Shown here piece after piece: positions 16,833-27,500 of a stretch of 52,743 nucleotides of DNA. How positions within the stretch are numbered: position 1 is the first letter of the stretch; every line of letters begins with the position of its first letter. The stretch spans positions 1-52,743 of the forward strand of contig JAEHCK010000018.1 in assembly GCA_020696345.1 (NCBI GenBank), written 5' to 3'. The position numbers were made by a program, and so were the translations under genes. This DNA comes from Thermoplasmata archaeon. Its GTDB lineage: Archaea; Thermoplasmatota; Penumbrarchaeia; JAEHCK01. Below the pieces are notes generated by a model that saw nothing but the letters and a program-made list of their open reading frames with translations, was not told the DNA's origin and made no database searches.

Positions 16833-19800
16833 TCAATCATATTTCTTACAACGAAAACAATAAGATCTATTTTGGGATTCAACAAAAAATAATTGATGTC
16901 CACAAGTAAAACAAACATCACCTCCTGAAGGTACGGTTTTCTTTTGTGGAGGTTTTAATTGATCTATAGGTTGCACATTTTTTGATATTGTTTTGTGTTT
17001 TTTATGATGAATGAATGAAAAGATATATACAGAAACAATTATTATTACTAAAATAGATAAGATTGTTAGAATTAATAATGTAATTTTAAATTGGTCATTA
17101 GTTTGTTTTTCATTCTCAGATGAAGAATTATTATCTTGTTTATATTGATATAAATTAATTATTGTTGATACTGGCTCAGCAATATTGCCATTAGAATCCT
17201 TTGCATTAAAAGATATTTTTATTACATTATAATCTATTGAAATTACAAATAATTTTGTATTGTTATATTTTTCCCATGTGCTCCAAATACCATCATCGAT
17301 GCTAAATGACATGTTTGATACATTAGACAGCTCGTCAGTGGCATTTAATTTCAATGAAATTAAAAATGAATTTGACTCTATTGCGACATTATCAACTTGA
17401 ATGGATAAAAGATATGGTGGGTTTGTATCTAAAATAATTTTATCAAATATGGGCTCAGCAATATTTCCTGCATTGTCCATTACTTTAAGATAAATTTTCT
17501 TTTCACCATTGATTTCTGTAATAGTTAAAGAATCTACATTATTAAAAGGCACCCACCCCGTCCATGTAATCCTATCATCATAAAACATCATTTGTCCTAA
17601 ACCAGATAATGAATCATATGCTGTTATGGTTAAGTCTAATAATGTCGAATTTGTATATTTTGCACCGTTATTTAGTAAAAAAGATATGTTCTTAGGTGGA
17701 TTAGTGTCCAATATTATTGAATTAAAAACGGGTTGGGCAATATTCCCAGCTAGGTCTTGAGCTTTGAAAAATACTATTTTTTTACCATCACCAATAGGAA
17801 GATTTTGATAAGTTATTCTTTGAAATGATTCCCAATCTGTCCAGCTAATATTATCCATACTAAATGCCATTTTGGAAATACCAGATATATAATCAACTCC
17901 ATTTAAAGTTAATGATATATTATTAGAATTAGTAAATTCATCATTTTCATTGATTGTAATATTTAACCAACCTGGTGGAATTGTATCTAAGGTAATTGTA
18001 TCAAAAACCGAAAAGGCTATGTTACCTGCTCGGTCTTGAACTTTAAAAAAGACCGTTTTTTCATCATTACCGGGGGGTAAAGTAATTATCTTTTTCAATT
18101 TAAATTTCTCCCATTCTGACCAAATAATTTTTTCAAAACTAAATGACATTTCATATGGACCTGAACCGGAATCTGTTGCATTAAGTTGTAATTCTACCAA
18201 TTGATAATTTATATATTCAGTACCATTTTCAATAATTATTGAAATCTTTGGGCGTTTAGTATCTAATTCAATTGAATCAGAAACTGGTATTGCAATATTT
18301 TCTACTATGTCTTTAACTCTAAAATAAATAATTTTTTTACCATCAGAACCTGATAAATCAAATAACTTTTTCGTTGAAAACCGTTCCCATTTAGACCATT
18401 CCAAACCATTAATGCTGAACGACATGTGTGATACTCCAGTCCCAAAATCCTCAGCTGTTAAAAATAAAGTTACATCTTTAGAATTAGTAAATAAATCACC
18501 ATTATTGATAGAGATTGACAAATTAATTGGCGTATTGTTATCAAACATGAATGTGATTCCATACTCTGGAATTCCATAGTTCCCTGCCTTATCTATGGAT
18601 CGTGATTGAATAATATAGCGAGTATCGCTATACCAAAATACATTGCCTGCATCATATAACCAAAATTGAGATCCCTCTGTAGGTAACCAAGTTTTATCAA
18701 TTTCCCAATCTAAACCATTCCATGATTTATTGTCATTAATATTGGTTATAGATATTTCTGTTGTATTTAATCCGCTACCATTAATATCATTAGAGTAGCC
18801 AGTAATAGTATCTATTGATGCTAAATTAGAATTGTTTATGGGTGTGACGATATAAGAGTATGGTCTTTCATTATCGAATTTAAAACAATTACCATGCTTG
18901 AATAGCTCAACATTTGTTGCGATATCTACTGCATATACAGAGATAATATATTGGTAATTTGTTATCCAAGGTATTTCATTAGAATTATAAATCCATTCTT
19001 CAGTACCGGCTGTCTCTAGCCATGTTTCAAAAATTGACCAACCTGAACCATTCCAATAATAATCATCAATCTTTCTTTTTATTGAAATTCGGACATAACC
19101 AATACCTGAGCTAGCTGTATCTACGGCCGTTCCAGAGATTTCATAAAGTTTATTAAAATTAGTGTTATTTAAAGGATGGCTAATTGTTGAAAGTGGTTTT
19201 GTCAAGTCAAAACAAAAATTATTGCCGGTTCCAGGAGTCTCAAGATTTGATGCATTATCTAATGCTCTGGAAATTACAAAATATTGTGTATTATTAGTCC
19301 AAGTGACAGTTGATGTGTCGTGTGACCAATTAGTAGTTCCAACGGTTAACAACCATTTCTTGGTACTTATCCAATTTGATCCATCCCAATAATAATTATC
19401 ATTGATTCTTTTAATATTGATTTCTACTTTATCTATTCCTGATCCACCCACATGATCGGATGCAGTCCCGTAAATTGATATTATTTCATTATACCAATTA
19501 TTATCTTCTGGCATAATAATCTGAGATGTGGGTTTTTTTGTATCGATTATCAATGTATTTGGTGCGCTATAAAATCCCCAATCATTATCGTTATCTTTTA
19601 ATCTTATCTTCCAGTACCAGATACCGTCCGTAATTTTCGAGTATATGGTGTCGTCAGGAAATTGCCAACTGCGATTGATTGATATTTGTTCACCACTATC
19701 ATAATTAATATTTTTAAATGTGACATCTTTTGCTATTATAACCTGAAAAGCGGATTGTTGACTTGAATCTAAATCAGTAAAATTCCATGAGAATAAGGGG

Positions 19801-21335
19801 GTATTATCAATCGTGCAATAACCGTTGTAAGGCAGTAATGATTTTGTTTCAGGCAAACAATTATAATTGAGCGAAATATCTTTTAACTTTGGTGTTCCGT
19901 TGTTATTATTTGAAGTGAAATAAATCTTATATTGTATCCATTTTGCACCGTGATGACCTATCCAGACCGTTGCGGGTAAAGTCGTATAATATGTTGATTT
20001 GGTACCATCTGGACCCACAAAGCTATTATTAACTAATTCAGATTCGTCTGCACCAGTTTTTATTTGTAATTTAATGCTCGTATTAACTGGAGTTGATACA
20101 TTCCAACTGATGTTGAGTAACGAAGCGTTTACACTGAAATTATATCTATCGGAAATGAATGTGCCACTCTTTTCATATTTATTTGTATTCTGTTTTAATA
20201 TCCAAGTCTCATCAGTATCTCCATTGGTTTTATATCCACCAAATAATACAATACTTGTTGTGCCATTAACCAAAGCCATTACAGGGCCATATCTAGGTTC
20301 TGGCATAATATGAAAGTTAAGCTTAGTCCAATTATTTTCACTTAAATTATAAATCCAGGTGTTCTTCCTAGAATGACTGCCACCGAAAAGTATAACTTTA
20401 TTAATAATATTAATTGGTACTACAGCAGGCCTCTCTCTTGCAGGAGGTTTATTTGGTGGCATCATATTGGTCCAATTATTTTCACTGAAATCATAAATAT
20501 AAGTTTTATCATCTGGACCAAATGTTAGAATTTTATCGGTTCCAAAAATTGGAGCCATTCCAAAGTCAGATCTTGTTGGTGGTTTGTTTTGTGGAAACAT
20601 TTTAGTCCAATTATTCTTACTAACATCATATACCCATGTATCATTCATGACCCCAGTACCCGATCTCCATCCACCAAATAACAAAACTTTATCTGTACCA
20701 TAAATTGGAGCCATTGAATGAGCACATCTGTCAATAGGACTTTTCGCTGGTAACATTTTTGTCCATTTATTGTTACTTAGATTATATACCCAAGTATCGT
20801 TTGTCGTCCAACTATTACCATCCATACCACCAAAAAATAATACTTTATCAGTTCCATTAATTGATGCCATTGCATGATTTTTTCTCTTAGAGGGGCTATT
20901 CGAAGTGATTTTTTTTGTCCATTTATTATCATTTAAATCATATATCCAAGTATCAGCAAATGTTTTTGTATTATAACGTCCACCATAAAGTAAAACTTTA
21001 TCAGTATTATAAATGGTTGCCATAGCATGTTTATACCTTGGACTTGGTTTTGCTGTCAATGTCATCTTGCTCCAATTATATTGGCTTGCGTTAGCTAATC
21101 TTATCTCGGCAGTTGTCCCATTACCATCGATTTTCAAGTAATCTAGTGTGCCATTTTGAAAATCCACTCTAGTTGTTTCCGTCCAGGTTGAACTTGCAGA
21201 AGCTTCTTTTATAGTGTATGGTTCAAATGGTGAAAATTGAACTGCAGACATGATTATTAATATAATTACTACAATCTGGATTAACAGTTGACATTTTTTA
21301 GATAGGTTTTTTGAATATCCCTTACCACCCAACAA
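16833..21335 (-). CDS. giant kelch and Ig-like surface protein with C-terminal zinc ribbon
   Basis: This 1500-residue protein starts with a signal segment (about 14-35). About six kelch blades follow from 85 to 385 (GTDKVLLFGGW, NDTWVYDVSKNNWTKM), a beta-propeller. Residues 390-490 resemble a beta-sandwich and 490-600 an FnIII-like domain. Three Ig-like domains (about 600-930) share GTASD and YYWDGSNW motifs. Five or six copies of an Ig-like unit with MSFS-x6-W-x2-W and KIVFFKAQDLAGNIA motifs follow to about 1400. A membrane helix lies at about 1417-1443. The cytoplasmic tail ends in a CFTCGH and CFRCKK zinc ribbon. It is paralogous to the protein at 41566-45579. The role is likely adhesion or glycan binding; the cytoplasmic zinc ribbon is unusual. 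Confidence 0.88.
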   Translation of the reverse strand: MLGGKGYSKNLSKKCQLLIQIVVIILIIMSAVQFSPFEPYTIKEASASSTWTETTRVDFQNGTLDYLKIDGNGTTAEIRLANASQYNWSKMTLTAKPSPRYKHAMATIYNTDKVLLYGGRYNTKTFADTWIYDLNDNKWTKKITSNSPSKRKNHAMASINGTDKVLFFGGMDGNSWTTNDTWVYNLSNNKWTKMLPAKSPIDRCAHSMAPIYGTDKVLLFGGWRSGTGVMNDTWVYDVSKNNWTKMFPQNKPPTRSDFGMAPIFGTDKILTFGPDDKTYIYDFSENNWTNMMPPNKPPARERPAVVPINIINKVILFGGSHSRKNTWIYNLSENNWTKLNFHIMPEPRYGPVMALVNGTTSIVLFGGYKTNGDTDETWILKQNTNKYEKSGTFISDRYNFSVNASLLNISWNVSTPVNTSIKLQIKTGADESELVNNSFVGPDGTKSTYYTTLPATVWIGHHGAKWIQYKIYFTSNNNNGTPKLKDISLNYNCLPETKSLLPYNGYCTIDNTPLFSWNFTDLDSSQQSAFQVIIAKDVTFKNINYDSGEQISINRSWQFPDDTIYSKITDGIWYWKIRLKDNDNDWGFYSAPNTLIIDTKKPTSQIIMPEDNNWYNEIISIYGTASDHVGGSGIDKVEINIKRINDNYYWDGSNWISTKKWLLTVGTTNWSHDTSTVTWTNNTQYFVISRALDNASNLETPGTGNNFCFDLTKPLSTISHPLNNTNFNKLYEISGTAVDTASSGIGYVRISIKRKIDDYYWNGSGWSIFETWLETAGTEEWIYNSNEIPWITNYQYIISVYAVDIATNVELFKHGNCFKFDNERPYSYIVTPINNSNLASIDTITGYSNDINGSGLNTTEISITNINDNKSWNGLDWEIDKTWLPTEGSQFWLYDAGNVFWYSDTRYIIQSRSIDKAGNYGIPEYGITFMFDNNTPINLSISINNGDLFTNSKDVTLFLTAEDFGTGVSHMSFSINGLEWSKWERFSTKKLFDLSGSDGKKIIYFRVKDIVENIAIPVSDSIELDTKRPKISIIIENGTEYINYQLVELQLNATDSGSGPYEMSFSFEKIIWSEWEKFKLKKIITLPPGNDEKTVFFKVQDRAGNIAFSVFDTITLDTIPPGWLNITINENDEFTNSNNISLTLNGVDYISGISKMAFSMDNISWTDWESFQRITYQNLPIGDGKKIVFFKAQDLAGNIAQPVFNSIILDTNPPKNISFLLNNGAKYTNSTLLDLTITAYDSLSGLGQMMFYDDRITWTGWVPFNNVDSLTITEINGEKKIYLKVMDNAGNIAEPIFDKIILDTNPPYLLSIQVDNVAIESNSFLISLKLNATDELSNVSNMSFSIDDGIWSTWEKYNNTKLFVISIDYNVIKISFNAKDSNGNIAEPVSTIINLYQYKQDNNSSSENEKQTNDQFKITLLILTILSILVIIIVSVYIFSFIHHKKHKTISKNVQPIDQLKPPQKKTVPSGGDVCFTCGHQLFFVESQNRSYCFRCKKYD

Positions 21336-21399
21336 AATGTTCCCTCAATGATATTGAATAGTATGATTCATTATGTCTTTTAATCTATAGTAATAGATA

Positions 21400-21445
21400 A
21401 TGTGGCTATTTAAAATTTTTTATTTTATATATATTTATATAATTA
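21400..21445. promoter_or_regulatory. AT-rich divergent promoter region between two giant surface genes
   Basis: The 188-nt gap between the divergent genes starting at 21335 (minus) and 21524 (plus) contains TATTTAAAATTTTTTATTTT and TATATATATTTATATAATTA, offering TATA boxes for both directions. The arrangement suggests coordinated expression of the two proteins. No clear operator palindrome is seen. Confidence 0.4.
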
Positions 21446-21523
21446 GGTTAAATGCAACGTATTAAGAAATCATAACACAAAATTATTTAATAGAGAATAA
21501 CATTATTAACCATATCAATCAGA

Positions 21524-24500
21524 ATGGGTGGCGGAATGGCCAATGTTATAATAAAAAAAATGCTAATATCCATTTATTTTGTGTTCATATTAGTCACCAT
21601 CGGGTTTGCAGGGATCATAGTATTCGATGGTGTAGTAGACGATGGTTCCGTGGTTGGCACAACCACACGATATGTGGGCGGTTCAGGACTGGGGAATTAT
21701 TCAAAGATCCAGGATGCTATAGATAACGCCACCGCTGGGGATACCATTCGCGTCTACGCAGGAACATATTATGAGAATGTGATTGTTAATAAAACGGTGA
21801 CGTTAATTGGGAATGGAACAACAAATACGATCATTAATGGCAGTGGTAAAGATGATGGCATTCACATTTTAGCTGATTGGGTAAATGTGAGTGGATTTAC
21901 AATATGTCAAGCTAATAAGGGGGTAAATATAAATGGAGCATCAAATGTAACAGTTGAGAACTGCAATATTAATAATTGTACACAAGGGATAAAAATTACA
22001 TCTCCATTTTTTCAAGATGATTTTGACACGGGCACATGGGATAATTCTAAGTGGACCCGATCTAATCCTTATGCTGGTATTAGCTCACATACTTCAAAGT
22101 CAGGGTCCTATTCTATGTATACCCATTGCCGAGATGTTACTGTTACTTCAAAGGTTTTTAATACTAGTTTATTTTCAAGAGTAGAAGTGGGTTTTTGGAT
22201 TCGAAGAGGAAGTGGTATATTTAGTGATAAACCAATGTGGGGTGATGACCTAATTATTGAATATTATAATTCTACGGGTTTTTGGAAACAGATTGTTAAA
22301 TATTATGGTAGCGGATTGGCGGGTCAGATTTATAATCCTTTGTATAATCTGAGCAATGATGCAATTCATTCAAAGTTTAGATTAAGATTTAGACAAACAA
22401 ATGGAGGGGGCTTAAACCAAGATTACTGGCATATAGACGATATAATCATAACGGATTATTTAACTGATAATCAATCTGAGAATAATCTCATTCGCAATAA
22501 TATCTGCTCAAATAATATTCGTGGCATCTACATTTGTTCATCGTCAAACAACAAGATTGATAACAATACCTGCAACTTGAACGACGACGGCATTTTTTTA
22601 TGGGACTCATCGAGTATTACGCTCGCAAACAATACATGTAACTTGAACAAGGCCGAAGGTATCAATTTAAATTCTTCAATAAGCAATACACTCGCAAATA
22701 ACACACTCTCAAACAATGATTGTTATGGCATACAATTTTATTCCTCTGGCAGTAATAAACTCATAAATAACACTATTTCGGATAATGGTTGGGACGGTCT
22801 CAGGCTTTATTCCTCTACTAGCAACACACTCATTAATAACAATGCCTCAAAGAATAATAAAAGTGGTTTTAAGCTTTTTAACTCGAATAGTAATACCCTG
22901 GCTAATAACACTGGTCAGAGCAATAAGGAAAGCGGTTTCAAACTTTTCAATTCTTTCAACAACATGCTCAACAATAACATTGCCCATAATAATCAAAATT
23001 ACGGTCTTGAACTTGTTAATTCTAACGTAAACATGCTAATTAATAACACTGCCTTGAACAATAATGAAAGTGGTCTTAAGCTTTTTAATTCGAACAGTAA
23101 TACCCTTGCTAATAACACTGCTCAGAGCAATAAGGAGAGCGGTTTCAAACTTTACAATTCTTATAACAATATGCTCAACAATAACATTGCCCATAATAAT
23201 CAGAATAGCGGACTTGAGCTCGCTAACTCTCATAGCAATACACAGGCTAATAACATTGCTTTAAATAATAATGAAAGTGGTCTTAAGCTCACTAGCTCTT
23301 GTAGTAATACTATAACTAACAATAATGTCTCTGATAATGATTACGGCATCTATCTCTGGGACTCTCGAAATAATCTACTTAGCAACAATTATTGTACGAA
23401 CAATACTGATGGCATCAAATTGAATTATTCATCAGATAACATAATGAACAATAATACATGCAACTTTAATTCCTTTGACGGCATATCTAATTACCACTCA
23501 AGTTTTAACATCATATCTAATAACTACTGCAATTCCAATAATAATGGCATTTACATCAGTTCTTCCAAATTAATTACGATGAGGAATAATACCTGCAATT
23601 TCAATGATAATAATGGCCTCAATCTATATAAAATCAATTTAGATGTGAGTATTAATCAATCTGATGAAATCATATTTTACGACAATTTTAGTACAGACAA
23701 AGGGTGGACTGGTTATGGCAAGGCCGAATGGGAACGTGGACCCGCACAATCGGGAGCCAGAGATCCGGCGAATGACCACACACCTACATCTGATAAATAC
23801 ATAATAGGAAACGATATAGGCGGTGCATATTCGAATGGCATAAGTAAAACCTTTTGGTTGACCTCACCAAGCATTAATTGCCTAGGTTGGACCAATATAC
23901 ACTTCGAATTCTATCGTTGGCTTGAAATCGAGAACTCGTTTTGGGACAAAGCTTATATTGGGGTTTATAACGGTGTAAAATGGAAATACATATGGTCCCA
24001 TTCGGGAGAAAATTATATCTGGGATAAACAGTGGAAACTCATATCTTTTAATGTTTCTGCCTATGCTGATAACAACCCCGCTTTTAGAATACGTTTTGGC
24101 TTGGGCCCTACCGACTCTTCAAACAGTTACGCTGGTTGGAGCATAGACGATGTGCAAATTACAGGGTTTCTATCCAAACCAGAAGTATATCACTTTCGTA
24201 ATAATACTTATAATTCAAACTTAAATGATGGCATCCGTATTTACAATTCAAACCAGATTTCCTTATTGGAAAATAATTTAAACAATAATAATTTGGGTGT
24301 CAATATTACATCAGGATCAAGTAATTGTTCTATTATTAATACCTCAGTCATGAACTCTACGGCATTTGATATTAGATTTACCAATGATTCGCATGCAACC
24401 GCTCTCAATTGTACTCTTAATTGGTTTAATATAAACTATGCAGATTCTGCATCGAATTTAACAGTTAAATGGTTCATGCATGTAAATGTAACTAATGAAA

Positions 24501-27500
24501 CAGGTGTACCTGTGCCACTCGCGAGTGTCGTGGTTATAGATAATTTTACTAATCAAATTTATAACAGTAATACGAACCCTACAGGTTATTGTAAATGGAT
24601 TATCTGTAACGAATATATTGAAAATTCCACAGGGATTATCAAAAATTTCTCGCCCTATAATATAACTGCTAGCAAAACTCCGTACGAGGAAGGTTATGCT
24701 TATCCGGAACCTGTAATGAATACTAGTAATATAATCAATATAGTTCTTTACCCTGATATAACTCCACCTGATCCACCAACATATCTTGTTTTTGATAAAA
24801 TTGGCGGCACTTTTTTAAACATGTCATGGAACGAATCCAACAGTCATGATGTGTATGGATATATTATCAATATCAATGATACGGGCTCCAATTCAACATT
24901 TCATTTTTTGTATTCAACCGAAAATTGTTACTTCAACGCCACTAATCTTCTTGAGGAGGTCACATATTATTTTGTGATAATAGCTTTTGATGATGTTCCA
25001 TGGAATTCTTCCAATTTAACGGGTTATAATACTACAATCGATATTACACCACCGGAACCACCCACGTCAATCTTGTTTACTGATATTGGTCGTTGGTATT
25101 TGAATATATCCTGGACACCTTCGATCAGTGCTGATGTGGTTGGCTATCAAATATTTATAAATGACACTGGAACGAATACTAGTTTTCATTTTTTTGCTAA
25201 TACCTCAAACTCGTATTTCAATTGCACTGGCTTATTGGAAGATACTAAGTATTATTTTAAAATAAGAGCCTACGATGAAGTATCGTTATTCTCTGTATTC
25301 TCGGACAATATTTCCTCACCAACGCTTGATCTCACTCCACCGCAGCCGCCTTCATTGTTAATATTCACTGAGAACGGAGGAATATTTTTAAATCTATCCT
25401 GGACAAGCTCAAATAGTACAGATGTTGAAGGTTATAATATCTATATCAACGACACTGGCTCGAACATTAGTTTCCACTTACTGGGGGCCACTCAAAACAC
25501 CTTCTATAACGCAACGGGACTGCTTGAAGAGACGATATACTTTTTTGAGATAAAGGCATATGACGAAGTCCCATGGGAGTCGTCGGCATTAACAGGTAAC
25601 AATACTACAATCGATATTACACTACCAAATGCCCCCACAAACCTAGCTATATTCAGACTCGGTCATAATTTCATAAATATCACCTGGACAGCCTCCACCA
25701 GCCCTGATGTTCAGGGTTACGAAATCTATCTCAATGATACGGGGTCAGCAACCAATTTTCATTTATTAAATACCACTCAAAATACTTACTATAACTATAC
25801 AGGACTCCAAGAAGAGACTACTTGTTACTTCAAAATTAGGGCATTTGATGAGGTGTCTTATTTTTCAGATTTTTCATCTATTGTCTCAGGTACAACTATG
25901 GATATTACCCCACCATCAGCACCCACATCATTAATATGCAGTAAAATCGGCGGAAGATTCATCAGATTATCATGGAGTGCGTCAATTAGTATAGATGTTA
26001 AAGGTTATGAGATATATATCAACGACACAGGTTCAAATGTTAACTACCATTATTCAACCAAAACCACAAATAATTATTTCAACCATACAGGATTGGCTGA
26101 AGAAACCACCTACTATTTTCAGATTCGGACATTTGATGAAGTTCCTTTGTTTTCGGGATTTTCAAATGTGGTCTTTGCAACTACTTTTGATGTTTCTCCA
26201 CCAATAGCACCAACCTCATTAACATTTTTAAAAGTGGGGGGAACATATTTAAATATATCTTGGAACGGTTCGATAAGTAAAGATGTCGAAGGGTATAAAA
26301 TCTATATCAATGATACAAGCTCTTTGTTTAGCTTTAATTATTTAATTACCACTACAGAATGTTATTTTAATTATACTGGTCTGCCTGAAGAGACAAAATA
26401 TTACTTCAAAATATTAGCCTTTGACGAGATTCCTTTGTTTTCGGCTTTTTCAAATGTAGCTTCAACAACCACCTTGGACATTACTGCTCCAAAGCCACCA
26501 ACCGGCCTTACTGCTCAAAATCCCAAAGTGGATAGAATTACTCTTACTTGGAATCCTAATCCTGAGCCGGATATTGTTGGGTATAATATATATATTAACG
26601 AAACAGAGACAGGCTCTTTTATGGAATTTCGTCGGATAGACACTATGATAATTAACTTCCAGGAATTTACAATTATCAATTTGGTTGAAAAAACAACATA
26701 TTATTTCGTAATTACTGCCTTTGATGAGGTGCCCAACTACTCCACTTATTCTAATGTAGCCATCGTTACCACATTGGATAAAACACCACCTATTGCTCCA
26801 ATAGGACTTAAAGCAATTGCCATCTCAGGAACGAATATAACTCTTAATTGGGATTCTAATCCTGAGCAAGATCTTGCGGGATATAATATTTATATAAACG
26901 ATACAAATAATAACCCAACTGGAACTTTTCACATTATTCACACATCATATGGATCTCACACATCATATACCGTGACTAATCTTTCAGAAAAAACCACATA
27001 TTATTTTAAACTCAAAGCATTCGATGAAGTCCCCAATATCTCCCCTTTCTCTAAAGTTGCCTTCGCAACCACCCTTGATGAAACACCACCCAGTAAATCT
27101 ACTGGCCTTAGGGTATCAAATCCTAATGTTAATAACTTAACTATCTCTTGGTCTGCAAACCTTGAATCGGATATATTGGGTTACAAGCTCTATAGAAGTT
27201 TATCGCCAAATGAGCAATTCAATTCAATAAATACATTACCCATTACGGAAACTCATTATCTTGATACAAATCTTGATGATAACACTACCTATTACTACAA
27301 GTTAAAAGCAATTGATACTGTAGATCTTGAATCCCTTTTTTCCGAGATTGCTTTTGGAACCACAAAGATAGGGCCACATCCGCCAGAGATCAGATATCAC
27401 CTGGCAGATTTTGTGATATTAGAAGACAGTTATGATGATACAACTATAAATCTATACCAATGGTTCAAAGATGTAAACAACGATACGCTTATGTTCCGTT

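Noticed and set aside
22862..23290. CRISPR-like periodicity in the beta-helix gene
   Set aside because: The period is in frame and encodes solenoid coils; it is a protein-coding tandem repeat.
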